A stretch of DNA of 60,686 nucleotides. Source: CAIKBL01 sp050247235. GTDB lineage: Bacteria; Pseudomonadota; Gammaproteobacteria; Ga0077536. Under the pieces are notes generated by a model. The model was not told the origin of the DNA. It saw only the letters and a program-made list of their open reading frames with translations, and searched no databases. Each line of letters opens with the position of its first letter. Positions within the stretch are counted from its first letter, which is position 1. The position numbers and the translations under genes were made by a program. Below are positions 54,303 to 60,686 of the stretch, one piece after another. The stretch spans positions 1-60,686 of the forward strand of contig JBFWUN010000025.1 in the NCBI GenBank assembly GCA_050247235.1, given 5' to 3'.

Positions 54303-55909
54303 GGTCGCTCCCCTTCTCCAAAAAAGGCGGCGAGCGCGTTGGCCTCGGTGATCGCGGCGCCCCCGAGCTCTGCGACGATACGGCCACGCCGAACGATATA
54401 GGTGCGGTTGCACAGGTTGAGGATTTCCGGGAGCTCGGAGCTGACAAGGAGGATGCCGACGCCCAGGCCCACAAGCTCCTTGAGGAAGTTATAGATCTCG
54501 ATCTTCGCGCCGACGTCGATGCCGATCGTCGGCTCGTCGAAAATGAACAGCCTGGTCTCTCGGGCCAGCGCCTTGGCGAGCAGAACCTTCTGCTGGTTGC
54601 CGCCCGAATAGCGGATGACATCGGCCTCGAGGTGGAGCGGCGTGACGCGCATGCGTTGCGCCAGACGGCGGGCCAGGCTGCGCTCCTCGACCAAGCGCAG
54701 CAGGCCGAAACGAGAAAGCGCCTTGGTGTCGAGCACCGAGAGCGAGATGTTCTCGCGCACCGGGCGTTCCAGCATCAGGCCCTCGCGGTGGCGATCGGAA
54801 GGGATATAGGTCAGACCGCGTTTGAGCATGGCCTTGGGTGAGAGGCTGCGAAGCTGCTGCCCGTACAGGACGATCTCGCCGGCCGAGAGTGCTTCGAGGC
54901 CGAAGCAGGCGCGCCCGATCTCAGACTTTCCGCTGCCGACCAGCCCGGCCAGGCCGACGATCTCGCCCGCACGGACCTCAAAGCTGATGTCGTTCAGGCG
55001 CCGATCATGCGTGGACAGGCGGGAGACCGAGAGCAGCACCTCACCCGGGCGATGTTCGATTTCCGGATAGAACTCCTCGACACTGCGCCCCGTCATCAGC
55101 TCGACCAGACGCTCCTCGCTGATCTCGCTCACCGGCAGGGTCGCAACGTACCTGCCGTCGCGCAGCACGGTGACGCGGTCTCCGATCGTTGCGATCTCCT
55201 TGATACGATGCGTGATGTAGATGATGCCGACGCCCTGGTTCTTGAGAGCAGCGATCAGGTCGAAGAGCTGACGCGTCTCGCGCTCCGTGAGCGAGGATGT
55301 CGGCTCGTCGAGAATCAGGATCCGCGGCTCGGTGAGCAGCGCCTTCGCGATCTCGACCATCTGCTTCTCGGCGCGCGACAGGCCGCCGACCAGGGCACGG
55401 GCATCGAGCGCGAAGCCAAGCCGAGCCAGCATCTCGACGGCACGAGCGTGCATCCGCCGCTTGTCGAGGAAGCCGCCGCGCTTCGGCTCGGCGCCGAGAA
55501 AGATGTTTTCCGTCACGGTGAGATCGGGCGCCAGGCTGAACTCCTGAAACACCGCGGCGATCCCGGCGAGCCGCGCGTCATGCACCGAATGGAACCGGCA
55601 GATACGGCCCTCCAGCCGAAGCTCGCCGCGGTCGGGCTGACGCGCACCGGCGATAATGTTGATCAGGGTCGACTTGCCGGCGCCGTTCTCGCCAAACAAA
55701 ACGTGGGTCTCTCCGGCGCGCAGATCGAAGCTGACGTCATCGAGGGCGCGCGCGCCAGGAAAGCTCTTGGTGATGCCCCTCGCCTCGAGGACGCACTCGC
55801 CGGGACGGACGTCACGCGGCGCCTCCGCTGGCGCGGCGCTGCGCGGCGGGCGCTTTGCGGGACGACGGCCGCCTCGCGGCACCGGGCTTGCGGCCTCAGC
55901 GATTCTCAA
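54299..55909 (-). CDS. Sugar-type ABC transporter ATP-binding protein (two ATPase domains)
   Basis: This 536-residue double ATPase has an Ala/Pro/Arg-rich N-terminal extension (~38 residues). Walker A GENGAGKST (~75) follows in VLFGENGAGKSTLINIIAGA. Signature LSRAEKQMVEIAKALL and Walker B ILILDEPTSSL complete the first domain; the second has YSGGNQQKVLLAKALA. Its 5' end overlaps the GntR gene by 14 bases and its 3' end overlaps the permease by four. Confidence 0.93.
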   Translation of the reverse strand: MRIAEAASPVPRGGRRPAKRPPRSAAPAEAPRDVRPGECVLEARGITKSFPGARALDDVSFDLRAGETHVLFGENGAGKSTLINIIAGARQPDRGELRLEGRICRFHSVHDARLAGIAAVFQEFSLAPDLTVTENIFLGAEPKRGGFLDKRRMHARAVEMLARLGFALDARALVGGLSRAEKQMVEIAKALLTEPRILILDEPTSSLTERETRQLFDLIAALKNQGVGIIYITHRIKEIATIGDRVTVLRDGRYVATLPVSEISEERLVELMTGRSVEEFYPEIEHRPGEVLLSVSRLSTHDRRLNDISFEVRAGEIVGLAGLVGSGKSEIGRACFGLEALSAGEIVLYGQQLRSLSPKAMLKRGLTYIPSDRHREGLMLERPVRENISLSVLDTKALSRFGLLRLVEERSLARRLAQRMRVTPLHLEADVIRYSGGNQQKVLLAKALARETRLFIFDEPTIGIDVGAKIEIYNFLKELVGLGVGILLVSSELPEILNLCNRTYIVRRGRIVAELGGAAITEANALAAFFGEGERP

Positions 55910-56597
55910 GATGCCCCTCTTCGATCAGGGTCAAGAGCTGACGGCAGGTCTTCTCGGTATGCTCTGCGCAGAGTCGGCTCAACAACGGCGCGTCACCGTT
56001 CTGAAACGCTTCGAACAGCGCCTCGTGCTCGCCCGCGGCGTCGCTCAGATAGCCGGTTCTTGCGACCATATAGCGAATGTACCAGTCGACCTGGTCGCGC
56101 ACGCTATGAATGAAGCGGCATAGATTCTTGCGCCCGCTGGCGGCGAACATGCGATCGTGAAACTGGCGATGCAGCAACGCCCATGTGCTCAGCTCCGACA
56201 GGTCGCACCCGGCCCTGACGCGCTCGGCCTCCTGGTTCATCCGCTCCAAGATGAGCGCGAGTGCGTCGATCTCCTCCATCGTTCGGTGCAGCGCGGCCTG
56301 GTAGCCGGCCTGCCTTTCCAGCACCCGGCAGACGTCCAGCAGATCGGTGACTGCCGCGCCATCAAGCGCCACGACCGCGAAGCCGCGCCGTGGCCGCAGC
56401 TCGATCAGCCCTTCGGACTCCAGCCTCTTCAGGGCTTCCCTCACAGGCACCCGGCTCACCTCGAGCTGCTTGGCGATATCGGCTTGTTTCAGCGGCTGAC
56501 CAGCGGGAAAGGTGCCATCGAGTATGGCCTCGCGAATATGGCCGTAGACGACTTCAGACAACGGGAGAACCAGATCCCTAATCGAGCTCAGCGCCAT
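55896..56597 (-). CDS. GntR-family regulator with FCD domain
   Basis: This 233-residue regulator has a winged helix, EVVYGHIREAILDGTFPAGQ, then LKQADIAKQLEVSRVPVREA (about residues 12-60). An all-helical FCD ligand-binding domain follows (ALLHRQFHDRMFAASGRKNL; SVRDQVDWYIRYM). Start ATG 56597 follows AAAGAG. It is the first gene of the ABC transporter unit and probably controls it and the divergent hydroxylase gene. Confidence 0.9.
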   Translation of the reverse strand: MALSSIRDLVLPLSEVVYGHIREAILDGTFPAGQPLKQADIAKQLEVSRVPVREALKRLESEGLIELRPRRGFAVVALDGAAVTDLLDVCRVLERQAGYQAALHRTMEEIDALALILERMNQEAERVRAGCDLSELSTWALLHRQFHDRMFAASGRKNLCRFIHSVRDQVDWYIRYMVARTGYLSDAAGEHEALFEAFQNGDAPLLSRLCAEHTEKTCRQLLTLIEEGHLENR

Positions 56598-56773
56598 GCG
56601 GGTCTCTTTCAATTCTGTGGACGGTCGCCCTACTGGGTGATCGCTGCCGACTGCGGTTCGGCCAAAAGCAATGGCGCGGCCCTCGCGGCGTCGGCCGCTT
56701 GGTCGCACAAACGCATGCCCCGCTTCAATCTCGCCCGGCTCGGTTTCCTGCGCATCGGCCGATCAAAATCGCG

Positions 56774-56807
56774 TTGACTCTCCTGTAGTCTGTCGTTTGT
56801 ATACATT
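56774..56807. promoter_or_regulatory. Promoter with GntR-type operator
   Basis: TTGACT (56774-56779) is followed 17 bases later by TTGTATACAT. That contains the perfect palindrome TGTATACA (56798-56805), typical of FCD-GntR operators. The site lies in the divergent region and overlaps a plausible -10, which suggests repression. The rest of 56598-56929 has no gene. Confidence 0.5.
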
Positions 56808-56929
56808 CTGCATTCTGCACGATCCAGCAGAAAGCGGAGGACATCGCGCTGGGACCCGGACGAAGCGGAACCAGCTTGGCTTGAAGGCCATGTTGGGGCG
56901 AAAAAGCTAGAAGAGCGGCGAGGTTTTCA

Positions 56930-59293
56930 ATGTATATCGGCCAGTCTGTCCGTCGCGTCGAGGATGATAGACTGTTAAAAGGCAAAGGCCTTTATGTCGA
57001 TGACATTGTATTGACCGAGCCAATTGTTCACGCTGCTTTTGTACGCAGCCCTCATCCCCATGCCATCATAAAAAAGATTGCGACAGAGCGCGCCGAGCGG
57101 ATGCCCGGGGTCCTCAAGGTGTTGACCGGCCAGGATTGGCTCGATGCCGGGCTCGGCGAAGCAGAGGGGGCTTGGCCGGTACCAGACAGAAGCGGCCAGC
57201 CCGCCAACACCGTGAACCGGCCTTTTCTCTCGGTTATGCGTGTCCGATTCGTTGGCGAGTGCGTGGCGATGGTGGTCGCCGAGACGCGCTATCAGGCGCT
57301 CGATGCTGCCGACGCGATCGAGGTCGAATACGACCCGCTACCGGCCAACGTTGTAACCGCAGCAGCGCTTGACCCCAAAACTCCGCTGGCTCATGAGCAA
57401 TTCGGCTCGAATCTCGTGCTCGAAACCGTTCATGGAGATCATGCCGCCATCGAGCAGGCCTTTGCCAAGGCAGCGCATATCACCGAGTGCGTCGTGCCCA
57501 CCAATCGCGTGACGGCCTGCAGCATCGAGCCCCGCTCCTACCTCGGGCGCTACGACCCGAGCGAGGATCGCTACACGCTGTGGACGAGCAATCAGGCGCC
57601 GCACCTCACCCGCCGGTTCCTCAGCACCTCGCTGCGCATCCCCGAGCACAAGGTGCGCGTGGTGGCGCCGGACGTCGGTGGCGGCTTCGGCATGAAGATC
57701 TACCACTACCCCGAGGAGCCGACCGTTGTCTGGGCTTCGAAGCTGATCGGACGCCCTGTGCGCTGGACTTCGACCCGCAGCGAGGCCCTGGTTTCCGATA
57801 CCCACGCCCGAGATCACCACACCGTCGGGAAGATGGCCTTCGACGAGCGCGGCCGCATCCTCGGAGCAAAATTCGAGACGCTTGCTGCGTTCGGTGCCTA
57901 TGAGAGTCAGTTCCAGGCCAGCATCACGAACGGATACCATTCTTGTCTTCTGTCGTGTGGTTACGCGATCCCGGCCATCGCGACGACAGTCAAGGGCGTC
58001 TACACGAACTGCACGCCGGTAGATGCTTATCGCGGCGCCGGCCGCCCTGAAGCCGTCTACCAGGTTGAGCGGCTCGTCGAGAACGGCGCCCATGAGCTGG
58101 GTATCGATCCGCTGGAGCTGCGCGAGCGGAACTTCATTCTGCCCGAGCAGATGCCGTATCACACGGCGGTCGGAATCACCTATCAGACTGGCGACTTGCC
58201 GACCCTGCTGGCCAAGCTGAAAGCGATGGCGAACTACGACCGGCTGCGCGAAGAACAGGCGCGTCTCCGCCGGCAGGGGCTGCTGATGGGCATCGGTTCG
58301 TGTTGTTTTTTCGACATGGCGGGTGCCGGTCCGGTCAAGATGATGAACGAGCTCGGCGCTAAGATCGGCTGCTATGACGTGGCAAGCGTCAGGGTTCATC
58401 CGTCGGGCAAGATCACCGTGTTTGCCGGCAGCCACAGCCACGGACAGGCTCACGCCACGACCTGGGCGCAGATCGCCGCCGACCAGCTGCACTGCCCCAT
58501 TGAGGACATCGACATCGTCGAGGGTGACACCGATCGCGTACCGTTCGGCATCGGCACCTGGGGGTCGCGCTCCCTGTCCACGGCTGGCATGGCGGTCGTG
58601 ACGGCCGCCGACCGCATCGTCGAAAAGGCCAAGACCCTCGCTGCCCACATGCTGGAATGCGCGCCGGCGGATCTCGAACTGCGAGACGGAGCCTTCAACG
58701 TCAAGGGCACGGACCGCAGGATATCCTTCGCCGAGGTGGCGAACGCCGCCTACCACAGTGGCGATCGCCCGGCGGGACTCGAGATCGGCCTCGAGGAGAC
58801 CGCGTTCTACGACCCGACGGACTGCAACTATCCTTCGGCGATCCATCTTTGCGTCGTGCTGGTCGATCCGGAGACCGGCGCGGTCAAGCTCAGGGGCTAC
58901 TGGGCCGTTGACGACGTCGGCACGATCATCAACCCCATGGTCGTGGAGGGTCAGATTCATGGCGGGCTGGTGCAGGGCATCGGGCAAGCCCTGATGGAAG
59001 AGTGCGCCTACGATCCTGAGACCGGCCAGTATCTCGCCGGCACCTTCATGGACTACGCCATCCCGCATGCGGGCGACGTGCCCCCCTTCGACATCGACAC
59101 ACATTTCACTCGCGAGCCCAGTAACCCGCTCGGAATCAAAGGGGCCGGCGAGAGCGGCACGATCGGGGCGCCGGCATGCGTGAGCAACGCGGTGATTGAC
59201 GCGCTTTGGCATCTCGGCGTGAGGCAGATCACGCAGCCCATGACCCCGAAGAAGATCTGGCGCGCGATCCAGGATGCGAAAGGCGCTGACTAG
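56930..59293 (+). CDS. Molybdenum hydroxylase large subunit (xanthine dehydrogenase/CoxL family)
   Basis: This 787-residue molybdopterin-binding subunit has GQSVRRVEDDRLLKGKGLYV at the start, VAPDVGGGFGMKIYHYPEEP in the middle and AYRGAGRPEAVYQVERLVEN. The last is the 'AYRGAGR' loop of form II/putative CoxL and not the AYRCSFR of true CO dehydrogenase. KGAGESGTIGAPACV carries the catalytic Glu. Substrate is therefore an aldehyde or heterocycle. The first ~150 bases are clearly AT-richer than the rest. It stands alone, without adjacent medium and small subunits, until the CoxS start at the right edge. Confidence 0.92.
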   Translation: MYIGQSVRRVEDDRLLKGKGLYVDDIVLTEPIVHAAFVRSPHPHAIIKKIATERAERMPGVLKVLTGQDWLDAGLGEAEGAWPVPDRSGQPANTVNRPFLSVMRVRFVGECVAMVVAETRYQALDAADAIEVEYDPLPANVVTAAALDPKTPLAHEQFGSNLVLETVHGDHAAIEQAFAKAAHITECVVPTNRVTACSIEPRSYLGRYDPSEDRYTLWTSNQAPHLTRRFLSTSLRIPEHKVRVVAPDVGGGFGMKIYHYPEEPTVVWASKLIGRPVRWTSTRSEALVSDTHARDHHTVGKMAFDERGRILGAKFETLAAFGAYESQFQASITNGYHSCLLSCGYAIPAIATTVKGVYTNCTPVDAYRGAGRPEAVYQVERLVENGAHELGIDPLELRERNFILPEQMPYHTAVGITYQTGDLPTLLAKLKAMANYDRLREEQARLRRQGLLMGIGSCCFFDMAGAGPVKMMNELGAKIGCYDVASVRVHPSGKITVFAGSHSHGQAHATTWAQIAADQLHCPIEDIDIVEGDTDRVPFGIGTWGSRSLSTAGMAVVTAADRIVEKAKTLAAHMLECAPADLELRDGAFNVKGTDRRISFAEVANAAYHSGDRPAGLEIGLEETAFYDPTDCNYPSAIHLCVVLVDPETGAVKLRGYWAVDDVGTIINPMVVEGQIHGGLVQGIGQALMEECAYDPETGQYLAGTFMDYAIPHAGDVPPFDIDTHFTREPSNPLGIKGAGESGTIGAPACVSNAVIDALWHLGVRQITQPMTPKKIWRAIQDAKGAD

Positions 59294-59400
59294 CACGCCA
59301 TGCGGAATGCAGATCAGGGTTAGTCACGTACATTTCCAGGCATAGCCGTGTGGGTCAGCCGAGTGACTAACGGACATGAAGATAAACATGGGAGGGAAAC

Positions 59401-60480
59401 ATGACACTTCGAAGAATCGCAATTGCCCTTAGCGCTGCAGCGCTCCTGCTCGGCTCCGGGGCCGCATTCGCGGCTGATGACTGGAGCATACCGGTGAAGG
59501 GGCGGACACCGCCGTTCGATGCGAACGGCACCTGGTCGGAAGTCCAATACACGCCGCTCGAGAAGGACAAGGTCACCAAGAAGTGGCACGTCTGCGTGCT
59601 CTATCCCCACACCAAGGACCCATACTACATTGCCATGACCTATGGTGCGGTCTCCGAGGCCGAGGCCAAAGGCCTGCAGATGACCATCAACGCGGCAGGA
59701 GGCTACACTGAGCTGCCCACCCAGATCTCCCAGATGGAGGATTGCGCCGCACAGGGCGCTGACGCCATCTTCCTGGTGGCGATTTCGGCGACGGGGCTCA
59801 ACCGCACGATCGACAACGTGACCAGCAAGGGCATTCCGATCGCGATTGCCGGTGGTGACGTCGATTCAGACAAGATCAGCGCAAAGGCGCTCGGGCAGTA
59901 TACCGACGCAGGCAAGCTGGTCGGCGACTACCTCACGAAGCTGCATCCGCCGGGTTCGGAGAAGGTCAAGGTTCTCTGGATGGCTGGGCCCGAGGGGCCA
60001 CGCTGGTCGCGCGACGCCGCCGACGGCTTCCTCAAGAGCATCGAGGGCAACGACGCCATCGAGGTTGTCAAGGTCATCTGGGGTGATTCTGGAAAGGACG
60101 TGCAGATCCCGCTCATCGAGGACGGCCTGCAGGCCTATCCGGACATCAACTACATCGGCGGCATTGCGCCGGCCATCGAGGGTGCCGTGCAGATCCTGCG
60201 CGAGAAGAACCGCGAGGACATCAAGCTGCTCTCCTTCTACATCACGCCGCCGGTCGAGCAGGCCGTACGCGACGGCAAGGTGATGGGCGTGGTGAGCGAT
60301 TATACGGCGCTACAGGCGCGCGTCGCCGTCGATCAGCTGGTTCGCATCCTCGAGAAGCAGCCCGTAATGACGGATCTGGAGCCCGGCTTCTTCATGATCG
60401 ACGCGAGCAACGTTAACAGCTACGACCGCTCGTCGTCGCTCGCGCCAGAGGGCTGGGAGCCCTACTTCAAGGTTGACTGA
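59401..60480 (+). CDS. TorT-like periplasmic substrate-binding protein
   Basis: This 359-residue exported protein has a signal peptide (MTLRRIAIALSAAALLLGSG, AFAAD). DDWSIPVKGRTPPFDANG, KKWHVCVLYPHTKDPYYIAM and GGYTELPTQISQMEDCAAQG match the TorT branch of Peripla_BP_4 proteins. GGAGGG precedes the ATG. It sits between a molybdenum hydroxylase gene and remnants of another. With no ATPase or permease alongside, it probably serves the transporter encoded on the minus strand at 53274-55909. Confidence 0.88.
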   Translation: MTLRRIAIALSAAALLLGSGAAFAADDWSIPVKGRTPPFDANGTWSEVQYTPLEKDKVTKKWHVCVLYPHTKDPYYIAMTYGAVSEAEAKGLQMTINAAGGYTELPTQISQMEDCAAQGADAIFLVAISATGLNRTIDNVTSKGIPIAIAGGDVDSDKISAKALGQYTDAGKLVGDYLTKLHPPGSEKVKVLWMAGPEGPRWSRDAADGFLKSIEGNDAIEVVKVIWGDSGKDVQIPLIEDGLQAYPDINYIGGIAPAIEGAVQILREKNREDIKLLSFYITPPVEQAVRDGKVMGVVSDYTALQARVAVDQLVRILEKQPVMTDLEPGFFMIDASNVNSYDRSSSLAPEGWEPYFKVD

Positions 60481-60494
60481 GGGATGGCAAAAGG

Positions 60495-60530
60495 GCCGGG
60501 CGCCATTGTCGACCTGAAATGGCGCCCGGC
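60495..60530 (+). terminator. Strong hairpin terminator after the TorT-like gene
   Basis: A perfect 13-bp inverted repeat (arms 60495-60507 and 60518-60530) with a 10-base loop begins 14 bases after the stop. Only a weak T-stretch follows. Confidence 0.65.
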
Positions 60531-60555
60531 TGATTTGCGTGCAACACCACAGCTT

Positions 60556-60624
60556 CAGATCACGCAGCCGATGACGCCGAAGAAGATCTGGCGCGCCATT
60601 CAAGACGCCAGAGCCGGCCAGTGA
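60556..60624 (+). pseudogene. C-terminal tail of a second molybdenum hydroxylase large subunit
   Basis: The frame reads QITQPMTPKKIWRAIQDARA and stops at 60622-60624. It matches the last 22 codons of the intact gene (QITQPMTPKKIWRAIQDAKG), but most codon third positions differ, so it is a diverged paralogue and not a recent copy. The body of that gene is absent. It is followed 14 bases later by a small-subunit start, its natural neighbour. Confidence 0.75.
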
Positions 60625-60638
60625 GGGGAGGACGCGCC

Positions 60639-60686
60639 ATGCCGACCGCCAAGGTCTCGATCAGGATCAACGGCCGCCCGGTCTCG
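60639..60686 (+). CDS. Start of a CoxS-like [2Fe-2S] small subunit (cut by window end)
   Basis: Sixteen codons are visible: MPTAKVSIRINGRPVS. The INGRPV strand is the usual N-terminus of the ferredoxin-like small subunit of molybdenum hydroxylases. GGGGAGG lies eight bases upstream. Position after a large-subunit tail supports the call. Confidence 0.6.
   Translation, partial: MPTAKVSIRINGRPVS

Noticed and set aside
57338..59296. 652-codon minus-strand frame opposite the molybdenum hydroxylase gene
   Set aside because: Antisense shadow caused by codon bias; no recognisable domain or ribosome-binding site.
1..60686. CRISPR arrays, tRNA or rRNA genes
   Set aside because: No regularly spaced direct repeats, cloverleaf-like segments or rRNA-like stretches were noticed; a tRNA scan was not possible.

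Overview
The window is a GC-rich chromosomal segment that looks alphaproteobacterial, probably Rhodospirillales or Hyphomicrobiales. The grounds are codon and GC use, the gene families present (SMP-30 lactonases, RbsABC-type transporters, MaoC hydratase, DUF6522, DUF6496, ubiTUV) and an IS66 accessory-gene relic. I cannot name a genus. No rRNA, tRNA or CRISPR array was recognised. Both edges cut genes: an ABC permease on the left and a CoxS-like ferredoxin subunit on the right.

Region 1 (1-13.7 kb) is catabolic. It holds an RbsBAC-type operon (binding protein, double ATPase, permease, minus strand), an SMP-30 lactonase, a TetR regulator, a MaoC hydratase, a deleted quinone oxidoreductase, a second close paralogue of the binding protein, a second SMP-30 enzyme and an acyl-CoA synthetase. 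A thioesterase follows a CoA-transferase remnant that is cut exactly at a ~200-bp dispersed repeat. Region 2 (13.7-25.7 kb) mixes intact housekeeping or stress genes (msrA, LLM monooxygenase, Rieske-AIF reductase, AlkA glycosylase, Rnk/GreA-like factor, P19 iron protein, polyferredoxin) with many decayed ones (excalibur, thermonuclease, DUF488, 5-formyl-THF cyclo-ligase, FTR1 tail, NsrR, truncated haemoglobin).

Region 3 (25.7-46.7 kb) is an anaerobic or nitrate-respiration island. It holds a YtfE-like haemerythrin, a PAS protein, a SLAC1/TehA-type carrier, narGHJI plus a PpiC isomerase, an aldehyde:ferredoxin oxidoreductase remnant and an unusual one-frame EamA-transporter/radical-SAM-SPASM fusion. 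It also holds two more haemerythrins, hemN, a ferritin-like protein and the O2-independent ubiquinone genes ubiT-ubiU-ubiV. FNR-type boxes (TTGAT-N4-ATCAA) stand before several of these units, so the island is probably one oxygen-responsive regulon making nitrate reductase, haem and quinone without oxygen.

Region 4 (46.7-53.2 kb) has an IS66 relic, the second copy of the dispersed repeat, a DUF6496 protein and a three-gene operon of two outer-membrane barrel-like proteins and an arylsulfatase. The arylsulfatase is interrupted by one in-frame TGA, and the operon is bracketed by near-identical 20-bp palindromes. Region 5 (53.2 kb to the end) has a GntR-FCD regulator, sugar-type ABC ATPase and permease, divergent from a molybdenum hydroxylase large subunit and a TorT-like binding protein. 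The C-terminal tail of a second hydroxylase large subunit and the start of a small subunit follow.

About fifteen decayed, truncated or interrupted genes in 60 kb make gene erosion the dominant theme. The EamA-radical SAM fusion is the best candidate for an undescribed system.
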